This document shows positions 33,526 through 45,313 of a DNA stretch of 64,000 bases, piece by piece. The stretch is from Posidonia oceanica (taxonomy: Eukaryota; Streptophyta; Magnoliopsida; Alismatales; Posidoniaceae). The position numbers and the translations under genes were made by a program. The stretch's first letter is position 1. Every line of letters begins with the position of its first letter. The DNA lies in the NCBI GenBank assembly GCA_037176725.1, contig JAZBRS010000023.1, positions 24,361,001 to 24,425,000 on the forward strand. The letters run 5' to 3'. The notes below the pieces were generated by a model. The model was not told the origin of the DNA, ran no database searches, and worked only from the letters and a program-made list of their open reading frames with translations.

Positions 33526-35594
33526 ATGGCCCAGCGCACCGTCGAACCCCCCTTACCCTTGCCTCGGAGGTGGTTTCCACTCCGGTCCCTCCGACTCCCG
33601 TTTCTAACCCCTCTGTGCCCCTTGTGACGCCAGGATTTCCCTCTCTGTCGTCTGGGGAACCCCAGTTTGCTGTGGACTGTGGCAGACGCTCGCTCCTCCT
33701 GATCCGGTCGCCGAGTCCATCTTGATGACCACTTCTTGCATTTCGGAGGCGCCTCTGACCCCACCTTCTCAGGGATTTGTCGCTTTTGACACCCCTTCAG
33801 CTGCTGCGGCGACTCTCGCCCTAGGACTCCAATCTCCTGGACAGTCCAGATCTCTTGGCTCTAGCCCCTCGCCGGCACTGCAATTCAGTGTTCCCACCGA
33901 CGGAACATCTGAAGAGCAGTACCAGCATCTGATGGACACTATCCAGCGGCTGCAGGGTATGGCTCTATCAGTCCGCCCTTCTTCCTTTCCTATTGGTCCT
34001 GAGGTTCCTGTGCGGCCTGCTCTCGCACATCATGCATTGCACTCTACACTTCCGCCTAGACCGTCGTCTCAACTACTCACAGTTCCGGCGATGGGGGCAC
34101 GTATCCCGCCTCTTGCATCTGCACTGCACCACACACAGCATGCACCTCCGCCACCTGGTGGCCAGTCATTCGGACTGGTGGGAGCACAGTATCTCGCAGG
34201 CCCGTCCCCCGGCACCGCACCGGTACGGCCGCTGTTGCTCCAGCATTCTGCACCCACCGCACAGCATACCATCTATCCTCCCCCTTTGCATCAGGTTCAG
34301 AATTCCACATGCGTCCCCCTTGCACTCCGCCACAACACGAGTATGCCGGCCATCACCTTGCGTCACCAAGCGATGTGATGGTAGATCCGGAGGAGCACCT
34401 CGATGCGACCCAATCGGCATACGTGGTCCCTGCCCCCGTTGCCCCATCACTTGTGGCAGCCATTCCAGACCCCATCAACAACAGGATGGATGTTCTGGAG
34501 AAAGCACTGCGTCTAGTGCAGGGCACAGACCACCAGACCTACCAGTTCCGAGACCTCTACTGTTTCCTAGAGGCGGTACTCCCTCCAAAATTCAAAATCT
34601 CGGACTTTGAGAAGTATGATGGTAGGGGCTGCCCTATAGCCCATCTGAAGGCGTACTGCGGTGATCTCGCCCAGCTCTAGGCTAACGAGAGGTTGCTGAT
34701 CCGCCTATTCCAAAAGAGTTTGTCCGGTCCAGCCCTCAAGTGGTTCACCTCACTTGACATGTCTGCAATCAGGACATGGAACGACTTAAGCCAGGCGTTC
34801 TTGGAACAGTATTCCTTCAACCTCGATCTGGTCCCAAAGCGCGCAGACCTGATCGCAACCAAGCAGAATCTGGGCGAGCCGTTCGGGGAGTACGTCGGCC
34901 GCTGGCGTGCCCTTGCTTCGCAAGTTCGAGATAGGCCCTCTGACGAGGAGTCTATCGAAATCATTATAAAAGGGGCACAACCGTCCACTGGAGCTTTGCT
35001 TAGCATCCAACCTGTCACAACCTTCACTGCATTGATCCGAGCTGGCACTCGCATAGAGAGTTCGTTGCGGAGTGGCAACTTCCCCGCACTCTCTGTGCTT
35101 GCCAGGCAAGCCCCCGCCAGCAGTAACAGCAGCAGCAGCGGCGCCCTCAACAACAACAACGGCATCAACAACAATCGTCCCAAGAGGAAGGATCCGCCGA
35201 AGCCCGTTGTTGCATACGTCGATTCCCCTACTGCGCCTGTTCGTCTGGCGTCCCGGTCTGCCCCTCCTCAGATTTATTACGCACCTGCACCTAGGACACA
35301 CCCCACACCACAAATCACTACCACCGCTCGACCGGTCTATCCTGCTGTACCGGTCCAGCAAGGACAATTCCAGAGGCCGAGACGGCCACCCGTTGAGAAG
35401 CGGAAGTTCGCCCCACTGGTGGAACCGCTCACCGCCGTCCTCCCGAAGGTTGCGTCACTCCTGAAGTTTCCGGAGGTTCGCCCGCCACCAAACCCACTAC
35501 CGCATTGGTTTAAGCGAACCTTTTCTGCGATTTCCATCGAAGCGTCGGGCATTCGACTGATAATTGCTTCACTCTCCGGAATGCTACCCAGGAT
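33526..35594 (+). pseudogene. gag: gag of the + family A element
   Basis: A likely start is ATG at 33526 (MAQRTVEPP). Frames then run through a Ser/Pro-rich N-terminus, with shifts near 33545 and 33715, to a long stretch from 33722. Another shift near 34300 leads into the conserved part: a coiled region (NNRMDVLEKALRLVQ), the KFKISDFEKYDGRGCPIAHL motif, and a retrotransposon gag domain (SGPALKWFTSLDMSAIRTW to RWRALASQV, about 34720-34920). A TAG at 34678-34680 sits where Gln is usual. After an Asn/Ser-rich and Pro-rich linker, a further shift at about 35470-35525 puts the zinc knuckle (CDFHRSVGHSTDNC, C-x2-H-x4-H-x4-C, 35526-35567) into the pol frame. Gag would form particles and bind genomic RNA. 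This copy cannot make it. Confidence 0.85.
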
Positions 35595-38500
35595 TTGATC
35601 GAATCGGGAACGATTGTGATCGACACGCACGAGGCGTCCACTTCTACACCATCTCATGCATCTGCATCAGCATCTACCCCGGCTAATATTGTTCGCCAGC
35701 CCCTGCCGGAGCACTCCTATTCAGGAGGCGCAGGGACCTCAGGAATCCATTCTCTTTTTCCTTCTGGATCTCCCACATCTGTGGTAGATTCTTCTGAGCT
35801 TATCCATGATGTTTCTACTCCCTTTCCGGTCTCTCTTTATCTTGCAGCTGTCGCCGGCTCCAAGTCGGGCGTTCATATGATCCGACCGCGCACCAGGCCG
35901 GAGCGTTCTTCTGCACCAGCCACCATGCTTTCTCGGGCTCAAGCCCCAGTACACCTGCTAGGTAACCCGCAGCCAGTATCCCCAATACATCTCCTAGCCA
36001 TACCTCAGCTAGGGTCTCCTGTGCACCTGTTAGCAAGACCTCAATCCCCACCCCGTTTGCCTTCCCAGCAATCCTCTTATCCATGCCCTCCTCAACCAAT
36101 AGGCACCCCTGTAGCCCCTCTCGTGCTCGCTGCACGTGCTCCCGTGGTTATTAACCTGACTCGGGATACCCATCGCGTACCTTACAACTACGCCACGGAA
36201 ATGTGTGCGGAAGTGACGCGATCAGGGAGGGTCTACAAACCCCCAGCACCAGTGGCTAGACCTAGTCATCCAGAGCCTGCAACACCTCTTCCCTTAGGCC
36301 AGCCTACAACCCTACCACCATCAGGCCAACCTCTTGAATCCACCATAGCTGAACCTGTCCCCAAAGCCACACTCCCTGCCGCCAAGAAGGGCCAGCCCAA
36401 GGCCGACATTACTTCCCAACTCAAAAAGGTTAAAGCCGACATATCCATTTGGCACCTGATACACACTTCTGCCGAACACCGTGAGGCTTTTCTTCGCGTG
36501 TTCCAAGCCGCCCGTGTGTCCCAAACCATAGAACTTGCCGCCTTGGAAAGCATGGTTGGAATGATTGCAGAATCCCAGGTCATCACTTTCACAAGTGATG
36601 AGTTGCCTCCGACGGGGATTAATCATAACCAACCCTTGTTCGTCACGGTACAATTCAAGAACTTTCGCATTCTCCTTGCGCTGATCGATAATGGGTCAGG
36701 CCTTAACGTCTGTCCCTTACGAACAACAACTAAGCTCGGATTCAAGGCCGAGGACATTACTCCGGCTGTAAAGGGAATGACAGCTTTTGATAATACCCAC
36801 CATGACGCTCTAGGGATTCTGATTATTCCTCTTATCATTGGTCCGGTCACATTCGATGTGGAATTCTACGTCGTCGACTTGGAGCCTAACTTCAACTTTT
36901 TGCTTGGGCGCCCATGGCTCCACAAGCATCAGGTTATCCCCTCGACCCTCCATCGCATGATCAAGTTCCGCCGAGGTGACGATGTCATCGTTGTCATGGC
37001 AGAGAATTTTGAGAAGGAGCGGATCGAGGCGATTTCCTCTGTCTCTTCGCGGACTGTCCCTTTTGACCTTGAACTCTCAAACGCTTTATACCGCGTTAAT
37101 CGGTGCGAGCCGGTTAACTTTTTACCAGATCTTGAACGTGTCAACTCCTTGGCCGTTCACAACAACCCTTTTCAGATGGTCGAGAACGTCTGTCACAGGT
37201 GGGGCTATGTCAAGGGGACGCCGCTCGGGCGATACGGCCAGGGAATCGCTGAGCCGATCGTGGCGAGAGAACGAAGAGACAATGAGGGTCTTGGATACAA
37301 CCCACATGCTGATAAAAGTAAGCGCCCGCAAGCGAAGAATCGAAGAATGATCATACCTCAGAACCTCGCTAACTTCACAAGTGCGGGTATCCTGGGTTCA
37401 AGCGCCATCCAAGCCATAGTGCAGTCGGAGCCATGCCAAAGCTCCCCGTCACTAGGAGAGGACTGGGTCTGCGTTGAGGACTACTACTCGGATGAGGAAC
37501 AGTCTAGCACAGCAGGGGCAGCTCAGACCTACAGCAAAAGCCAGCCCAGCTCAACAGCACCTCGGTCGGTTTGTCTGGCCCTTCCTTCCACAGATCCTAA
37601 AGCAACAGATTTGGCAAAACCTTTGGCAAACTTGACAGTCTCTGATTCTCCTGCAGTCTTGTCAGCATCGCCAGTACCAGCTCAAGCCGCTCTGAGTTTA
37701 AAGACACCAACTCAGGCGCAGTTAGTCAGTCTGCTCGCAACCGCTGTCGCATCGGTACAACTGTCACCCTCTCAGGAGGGTCAACCACTGAGTTCAGTCA
37801 GCAGCGTAACCCAGCCCTTCTCAGTAGCCGCATCTCAAGCAATGCCGCCGACTCAGTCAATCATGCATTCTCCTGCCGCAGGACAGCAACTCTCATGGCA
37901 GGACCCTATGGCGTCAGAGGCCGCACTCTCACCATCACCACCAGTCGCAGAGGACCAGCTGAGCATCATAGTCTCTCGGCCCTTGAGCCCTCAGAAGAGC
38001 ACCTCTGCCTACCCTCTAACTGCAACAGTGACTCTGGCAGCATACCCGTCTGTGGCCCCACTGACCAGCCTGTCTGGATCTCCCATGCCGAGGCTATCGC
38101 TATCAGGCGCACCCGTGAGCCAGACCATGCAGATACCAAGGACAGCGATCCATCTTGCAGCTGAGCTAGTGCCACAAGCCCCCGGCGCCTACTACGTCGA
38201 CTCACCCTCAGACGAGGAGGAAGGAGGGGCGATAGAAGCCCAGGTCGATTCATGGATGTTTGATTTGGAGCTACTTTATCAAGAACAGCTCGAGTCGATA
38301 GCAGAAGACCTGGCACAGCACCAAGCCGCAGAAAGGAAAGGAAAAGCCGTGGTTACGGATCCTCCTCTGCGAGAGGACCACGCCTTCATCATGGTCCTGG
38401 AAGTAAATTCAGTAATGCTGGACTCCCCTAGACCAGACGAGCTCATTACCCTTCAACCAGAAGGTGGGTCTAGGTGGCTCGTGCAGCACATGCCTCACTT

Positions 38501-39200
38501 GGGCAGGGTAGCAAGTGGCAGTATCCAGGTCAGCCGCCAGTCCGACATACCCTCCATAAGCATATTAGCAGACTCAGAAAAGGAAGCACCAGCAGATCAC
38601 GCAACAGTAGTAACAGAGCAGAAAGCAGAATCAGTAATAGAGTTGTCAACAGTCTTAGTAGCTGGGCCATCAGCAGTATCAATCGCAGAATCAGCAAGAC
38701 CTTCAGTAATATCAGCAGAGCATGCAGCAGTGTCATCAATAGCAGAACAGACAGGGGAAGTCACCAGGACAGAGGTCGCACGTCGAGGATACAGAAACAC
38801 TCGAGTAGGCGTGACCATCCTAAGGTGTCACCAGGACCAAGAAGCAGAACATCTACACTCCTTTGGTATAACAAACCCCACCTTCGAAAAGGAGATCCTC
38901 TCGGAACTCGTTGCATACGGAGAAGAAGACAATATAGGCGAGGATGAGAATGATGACCCATCGCCTGAGTTCCGGCCCTATGACGACGATCCAGAAGGTC
39001 CCAACCTGCATGTTGAGGAAGAAACAGAGGTTGTTAACCTCGGCACAGCCGAAGAAACCAAAGAAGTTCGCATCAGCGCCCTACTATCGCCCCAGGCCAG
39101 AATAGAGTTCATCGCATTTTTGAAAGAGTATGCGGATGTCTTCGCCTGGACTTATGAAGATATGGTTGGTCTCGATGTCGAAATAGTGGTCCATAACTTG
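35595..39200 (+). pseudogene. pol: Protease and long spacer of the family A polyprotein
   Basis: Continues in the zinc-knuckle frame, open to 39605. After about 350 residues rich in Ser, Pro and Ala comes a retropepsin-like domain with the active-site motif LIDNGSG (Asp at 36687-36689; Tat-type elements often have DNGS in place of DSG) and FNFLLGRPWLH (about 36890-36920). A glycine-rich segment PLGRYGQGIAEP...NEGLGYNP (37220-37310) resembles a G-patch. Then follow about 550 codons of Ser/Ala/Pro/Gln-rich, partly acidic sequence before RT. In pea Ogre an intron lies between protease and RT; here the stretch is free of stops, so it may be translated. No stop or shift disrupts this part. Confidence 0.82.
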
Positions 39201-39852
39201 CCCTTGAAACCAGACGCCAAGCCGGTAAAGCAGAAGCTGAGAAGATGGCGACCACAGTGGCTGCTCATAATCAAGGAAGAGATAATGAAGCAGCTCGATG
39301 TTAATTTTCTGAAGGTCGTCCTTTACCCTGAGTGGCTTGCGAACATCGTGCCAGTGCCCAAGAAGGATGGCCGGATCTGGATATGTATCAACTACAGGGA
39401 CCTGAACAAGGCGAGCCCCAAGGACGACTTCCCATTGCCTCACATTGACGTCCTAGTCGACAACACTGCGGGCCACAAGATGTTATCCTTTATGAACGTC
39501 TTCTCCGGTTATAATCAGATCAAAATGGCAGAAGAAGACATGGAAAGACTTCATTCATCACCCCCTGGGGGGTCTTCTGTTATTAAGTCATGCCGTTTGG
39601 GTTGAAGAATGCTGGCGCAACCTATCAGAGGGCCATGACTACACCTTTTCACGACCTCATGCACCAAGAAGTGGAGGTCTATGTAGACGACATGATTGCT
39701 AAGACCAAAGAGCCTGAGGATCACCTTGCTTGCCTGAAGAAGCTCTTTGACCGATTGAGGAAATACAGACTGAGACTTAACCCCAGTAAATGCGTGTTTG
39801 GGGTTTCATCCGGCAAACTTCTGGGCTACATTGTTAGCCAAAGGGGGATTGA
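39200..39852 (+). pseudogene. pol: Reverse transcriptase domain
   Basis: The domain starts near PVKQKLRRW and has VPKKDGRIWICINYRDLNKA, DDFPLPHID, the MPFGLKNAGATYQRAM motif and the catalytic YVDD at 39680-39691. RT copies the element RNA into cDNA. A one-base loss near 39553 moves the frame from the upstream polyprotein into the frame of MPFGL, TAA at 39584-39586 sits just before that motif, and another one-base loss near 39849 moves it again into RNase H. Both losses are visible because the expected sequence continues in the next frame. Confidence 0.9.
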
Positions 39853-40560
39853 ATGGACCCGATGAAAGCAAAAGCCATTATGGACATGCCACCCCCTAGA
39901 ACTGAGAAGGAGGTTCGAGGCCTACTTGGGCGTTTACAGTATATCAGTCGCTTCATTGCACAGCTTACGCCCATCTGCGAGCCTATATTCAAACTCCTGA
40001 AGAAGAACGCACAAATCGACTGGAACGAGGAGTGCCAGGCCGCATTTGATAAAATCAAGCAACTTCTAGTCAAACCTCCTGTCCTGGTTCCTCCCATGCC
40101 AGGAAGACCTTTGCTTCTCTACCTTTCTACCACGCAGCATTCCATGGGCACCGTCTTGGGCCAACACGACGAATCTGGTAGGAAGGAGCGTGCCATTTAT
40201 TACCTGAGCAAGAAGTTTAATGAATGCGAGGCCAGGTACAGCACAATGGAGAAGACCTGCTTGTCCCTTGTCTGGGCTGCACAGAAACTGAGGCATTATA
40301 TGATGGCATACCCAGTTCAGCTTTTGTGTCGGCATGATCCTATCAAGTTTCTCTTCCAAAAGCCGGCTTTGGTGGGCAGATGTGTCAAGTGGCAGGTGTT
40401 GTTATCTCAGTACGACATCACCTTCGTCACACAGAGATCTATGAAGGGCCAGGCTATAGCAAATCACCTTGCTGATTTTCCTTTGCCTGAATACCAGCCA
40501 CTCCAGACGCAGTTCCCTGACGAGGACATTCTCTTTGCAATGGAGGACTCTGAGGAGAAA
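39853..40560 (+). pseudogene. pol: First RNase H domain (degenerate) and tether
   Basis: Reads the end of RT (PRTEKEVRGLLGRLQYISRF), then an RNase H-like domain: the usual catalytic Asp is replaced in RPLLLYLSTTQHSMGTVLGQ, while AIYYLSKKFNECEARYSTME and VGRCVKWQVLLSQYDITFV are kept. Elements of the Tat lineage with two RNase H domains typically have this inactive first domain, which then serves as a structural connection. The frame is open here. Confidence 0.85.
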
Positions 40561-41000
40561 GACCCTGAGGAGCAAGAGCAATGGCAACTGTACTTTGACG
40601 GCGCTGTCAACAAAAAGGGTCGAGGCATAGGCGCAGTGTTGACCACGCCCCAGGGGCAGATGATTCCTTTTGCGAGGAAGTTGACTTTCACATGCACAAA
40701 CAATGAAGCAGAATATGAAGCGTGCATCCTGGGTTTGAAAGTCGCCCTCGAGAATAAGGCGCAGAAGTTGCGTGTGCACGGCGATGCCATGCTGGTGATC
40801 TCTCAAGTGAATGGCGACTGGAAGACAAAGGATCCGAAACTTGTGCCATATCACGAATGCCTGCTGAGGCTAATAGAAGAGTTCAGGAGCATCAGCTTCA
40901 CATACATGAACAGAGCAAAGAACGCGTATGCAGACGCACTAGCAACCCTGGCATCCTGGCTCAGTATACCAGAAAACAGCATGGTAGATGTGTCAGTTAC
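40561..41000 (+). pseudogene. pol: Second (archaeal-type) RNase H domain
   Basis: A separate RNase H fold follows an acidic linker (EDSEEKDPEEQEQ). Catalytic positions are present: Asp in WQLYFDGAVNKKG (40597-40599), Glu in NNEAEYEACILGL, Asp in VHGDAMLVISQVNGDW and Asp in NAYADALATLAS. This acquired domain is the working RNase H in dual-RNase H Tat elements. It is in the same open frame as the first domain and the integrase, 39853-41700. Confidence 0.88.
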
Positions 41001-42306
41001 CTGCATAGAGGAGCCCGCGCATTGCATGAACGTAGAGGAAGCAGATTCGACAGAAGAGCGGTCATGGTATCACGACATTAAAGCATTCTTGGAATCCGGC
41101 AGCCTTCCGCCTGGCACCACTGCAGAAGATAAGAGAACTTTGGCGCGTCTGGCGTCAAAATATGTATTAAGGGCTGGGCAGCTATACAGAAGATCATACA
41201 ATCAGATGCTATTACGCTGCCTGGACAAGCCGGAGGCTGATACGCTAATGCTTCAAGTGCATGCAGGGACCCGTAGCCCGCACATGAACAGCGTCCTCTT
41301 AGCCAAGAAGATCATGCTCCAAGGATATTTCTGGCAAACCATGGAGACGGACTACTGCCGGTTCGTGCGTAAATGCCATAACTGTCAGGTCCATGGTAAC
41401 TTTATCAAGGCTCCCCCTCATCAGCTGCATAACATGTCCTCGCCATGGTCTTTCTCCACCTGGGGGATCGACGTCATTGGCGCAATACACCCCACTGCTT
41501 CAAACGGCCATCGCTTCATCATGGTAGCAATTGACTACTTCACTAAGTGGGTGGAAGCAACCTCTTATAAGACAGTCACCGCAGTGGCAACAGAAAAGTT
41601 TATCAGGAACAATATCGTTGCCCGATACGGGGTCCCGTACTCTATCATCTCTGATAATGGCACGAACTTCATCGCCAAAAGAACTGAGGAGTACCTGTAG
41701 TGTCTCAAGATCAAGCATCACAGGTCCTCGCCTTATCGGCCACAGATGAATGGAGCAGTGGAGTCTGCTAACAAAAACATTATCAAAATCATGAAGAAGA
41801 TGGCAGAAACCCATAAGGATTGGCATGATAAGCTCCCATACGCGCTCTGGGCGTACAGGACATCAATCCGGACCTCAACAGGAGCCACCTCGTACTCTCT
41901 GGTGTACGGTATGGAAGCGGTATTACCCGTCGAAGTAGAGATTCCCTCACTACGGATCCTACGAGAAGCTGAGTTGGAAGACCCAGAATGGGTCGAAGAC
42001 CGCTGCGTCCAACTGAATCTGATTGATAAGCACAGACTACAAGCTATGCATAATGCTCATTGTTACCAGAAACGAATGGCTAGAGCGTTCTTGAAGAAAG
42101 TCTGGCCTAGAAGCTTCCAGCCAGGGGATCTCGTTCTGCGTGCCATTCATTTACCCGACGGTCGAGGCAAATTCCGACCTAACTGGCGTGGCCCCTTCGT
42201 GGTTAAATAGATCTTCTCAAGCGGTGCGGTAACTCTTGAGGACATGGACCAGGTCGAGCAGTCCGAGCCGGTCAACTTGTGCTACCTCAAGAAGTACTAT
42301 CAGTAG
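41001..42306 (+). pseudogene. pol: Integrase of the + family A element
   Basis: A zinc-binding HHCC domain (QVHAGTRSPHM...CRFVRKCHNCQ) is followed by the DDE core: Asp 41470-41472 in WGIDVIG, Asp 41653-41655 in SDNGTNF and Glu 41761-41763 in NGAVESANKN. The C-terminal domain contains GDLVLRAI and FRPNWRGPFVVK. TAG at 41698-41700, between the second Asp and the Glu, and TAG at 42208-42210 truncate it; the frame is otherwise continuous to TAG at 42304-42306, ending NLCYLKKYYQ. A GKY-like chromodomain is not seen. Confidence 0.9.
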
Positions 42307-43656
42307 CTGGGAGCAACCATTGCGGATCCTTCGTCCCACCTTTCGTACTCCCATCACTCGCATATTTTTGTACCTCTTTTCGCCTTATCTCCCCCATACA
42401 TCGCTTCATCCTATCTCCTGCATTTTCTTTCATCACGGCATTCCCATGCATTCCTTCTCTCATCTCCTCTTACAATCATCATCGTCAACCTCTTAAATCA
42501 TGCATTGCATATTGCCCGGTGATGAAAACCGGAGGTGCTTGCCTGCTGCGGAAGGAGTCTCCCGACCTCACCTAACACTACTTACATGTCTTAGCTAGTG
42601 AGGGAGCCACTACTCAGTGAGAGCGAGCGAAATGCCCAAACACCTAAGGACTTACACTCCTAGAAAAATGCTAGGCTTTAGCCAGAAAGGAATACATGTC
42701 TAAGCCTAGACGCGCAAGAAAAGAAAGAAAGAGAGAGCTAAAAGTCAGTACCCGAAGGCCCTAACCCCCACGACTCAGAAGTCAGACACCCATTTCCTCT
42801 AGGGTAGGGATAGCGGAGACCTGCAAGCCTGAAAAAATTTAAAAAAAAAGGAAAAAAAGAATGATAAAAAAAAGGGGAAAAGAAAGAAAAACAACAAAAA
42901 AAAGAATGATAGAAAAGGAAAAAAGAGAATGATAGAAAAGGAAAAGGAGAGGAACAAAAGTCAACTCCAAAAATGAAGGCAGGCAGGGTAATCCTGCACC
43001 TTTCACCTACCCCAGAGAAGAGTCAAAGTCCGGGCCAGGTCCTCCTTGTTTCCAAAATAGGAATGAGGAGAGCCCTGCACACCTACATAAAAAGGGAAGG
43101 AAAAGGTAGGAGTCAGTGTAAGTCCTTGAGAGTTTGGCATGGAGCCTGTCCTCTCTACACCACCACCAAACATCACCAATACCCTTTCCTGGAGTGCCAC
43201 CAACAAGTTAGGAGTCTGAGTAGAGTCCAGTGAGTCAAGGACCGCTCCCTTCCGGTGCAGCAGGCACCAAAGCACTCCCGATGCTGAGGGCAAACTACAC
43301 CAATCAAAAATCATGCATACATCCGCATTTCCAATCATCTCCCCTCCCTTTGATCATTCCGCTTCGCAAGGCTTGCTCCGGCACTGAGACAGTACTCCTA
43401 CTCAGCACGCGTTGGCATCATCGGGCTGCGACGAGCCAGAACTCCTGCCAGTCCCCGCCCCGCGCCAACAAAATCCCTTTGCTCATATGTGTAGTTGCCA
43501 TGATCTGAATATTTACTGTTGGATGTGTCGAACTGTTTTACCAGCTTCAGAATCTGCTTTCAATCAATAGTTTTGTGCCTGTATGAGATCTGATAATTCA
43601 CAGTCTTGTTAATAGGTACCTGAAGATTTTGCGACAGCCGTCTGCCTACATTCTGC
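42307..43656 (+). other. Non-coding stretch between pol and the extra ORF
   Basis: Pyrimidine-rich near 42320-42500, then a purine-rich run with AAAAAAAGGAAAAAAAGAATG-like phrases (42830-42960). Nothing reads as protein. It ends in a pyrimidine-rich stretch and an AG (43657-43658) just before the next ORF. Confidence 0.6.
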
Positions 43657-43658
43657 AG
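43657..43658 (+). other. Candidate splice acceptor of the extra ORF
   Basis: TTCTGCAG precedes the ORF start by 8 bases. Joined to the 41-nt leader exon it would be one base out of frame in this damaged copy. The site upstream of the intact ORF (60386-60385) would be in frame. Confidence 0.35.
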
Positions 43659-43666
43659 TCTACGCA

Positions 43667-44868
43667 ATGGGTTTCCCCACTCTAGTAACCCCGGCACACT
43701 GTTCTGAGATCCTGCGAGAGTGGATCGGCAAGCTTACCAAAGATGACTGCGAGAAGCTGCGCCTATGGGGCATTCCAACCAAACTGCTAAAGGCTGCTGA
43801 TGTAGAAGTGAGCGGCCATCTTCTGTGCGCCGCTGCAAGGTTCTGGAAATCGGCACACCATGTCTTCCATTTTGGCAGAACTGAACTGACACCTACACTG
43901 GAGGAAGTGTGCCGGATCTGTGGCTTTTCCAAGATCTTGGGACCGCCCATCTTCATGAGGCGTGACGGATACATTGCGATCCTGAAACAGCTGACTGGGC
44001 TCTCTACTCGAAGTTGCCAACAAAGACTGATTTGCACCAACGGGCCCGTGCCCCTACTTCGCTAGCATATTTTGATGATACTATGGAAAAGCGCGCTGAA
44101 CTCGGAGACGAGCTGTGGCTCCGAGGATTTGTTACTCGTTTCCTAAGCGAGCTGGTCTTTATTCACGGTAAGGCGATGGTGGCCGTCGAGATCGCTGAAA
44201 TAGCACTCGTTGTGGTGACTCGCCAGATAGACCTGGCACCGGTTGTTCTGGCAGAAACATACCACGGACTAGACTGCATTTCGCATCGCTGCCGCCACTT
44301 TCATGGTTGCGGAACACTTATTCAGGTCTGGCTAGCCGCACACACCGAGATAGACCTTCTGCGCCCCCAGGTACATGCTTTTGAGGCCTACTGCAACAGC
44401 GGCCAGGCCAAGACAGTCAAGAGCGTCAAGGAAGAATACGAGAAGCTATCAGAACTGACAGATGACACAATAACCTAGCGCATCATCCCTTCCATGGCCG
44501 AACCATTTACTGTCTTCTTCAGCACACGCGACATACGGCTGATTGTACTACCAGGATTCACCGCGGGTGTAGAATGCCACCCTATCAGGGTCATGCACCA
44601 GTTTGGTTTCCAGTAGGACGCCTTTGTCGACAGCACAGCACCTAGGCTCCTTCAAGCATATCCCCTCAGTACAACTACCCCAACGAAGGAACTAGCCAAT
44701 CTGATGCAGCATGGAGTGCGATCAACAGACATCGCGGCTACGAGAGGCACAGGGTGTACTCCTGAGTACATCACCGAGGTGCAAGACCTCTGGCCCATCG
44801 ATGAAATCCCGCCAAGCGGTCCCTTATTCCCTGACTCTGGAAAATCAAAGAAGGCCCGAACCAGCTAG
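43667..44868 (+). pseudogene. Extra ORF in env position (DUF7745/plant-mobile-domain-like), damaged
   Basis: Homologous along its whole length to the intact protein on the minus strand at 60380-59178; both start MGFPTL and share HLLCAAARFWK, ELTPTLEEV, CGFSKILGPP and RGTGCTP. A one-base loss at about 44064 shifts the frame. TAG at 44476-44478 replaces Trp and TAG at 44614-44616 replaces Gln of the intact copy. The frame otherwise runs to TAG at 44866-44868. The position, after integrase and before the 3' LTR, is that of env in env-bearing elements, but I see no signal peptide or membrane segment. The fold resembles the retroelement-associated plant proteins called DUF7745 or plant mobile domain. 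Its function is unknown. Confidence 0.8.
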
Positions 44869-45247
44869 AGCCGTTATGCAGCTGTCATTCAGTTTCCTTT
44901 CAAGTTATGTTGTATTTTCTGGCCTGCCACAGGCGTGTAACCAGCAGTTCTATCAATGCAAAAGTGTTTTGTGCTGGCTGCTCGCATTTCAAAGCTGCTT
45001 AATGCATTCCATGCTCCTTACCAATCCTATCCTGAGGCCCCTGGCCAGACTTGTTGCCCACATGACGCAGGAAAGTCCTCAGCAATCAACCCAGACTCCA
45101 GGACCTCTGCGGACCCACGCCGTCAAATCCTGCTACCAGACATCCCCAGCTGAGTCTCCGTCGGGCTGGTACCCCAAACTACTCGTTTGACAAACACGTT
45201 AGTTTTGTCCATCCTTCGCTTTTCGATGCCAGGGACACTTCGGCTGA
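44869..45247 (+). other. Conserved segment after the extra ORF
   Basis: Includes TTCTGGCCTGCCACAGGCGT (44918-44937), with a counterpart at 59105-59130 on the other strand, and a GGGCTGGTACCCCAAACT phrase. No coding beyond chance. Confidence 0.5.
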
Positions 45248-45274
45248 CCCCTGGTATCATCCTGATACCAGGGG
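45248..45274. repeat. CCCCTGGTATC hairpin
   Basis: CCCCTGGTATC pairs with GATACCAGGGG over a 5-nt loop, a perfect 11-bp stem. Confidence 0.88.
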
Positions 45275-45313
45275 CATCTTTTCAAACGCCCTGCGGTATT
45301 TCATCCGTATCAT

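Noticed and set aside
34677..35367. Antisense frames of 168-193 codons within gag
   Set aside because: Shadows of the gag frame on the opposite strand, with no recognisable domain.
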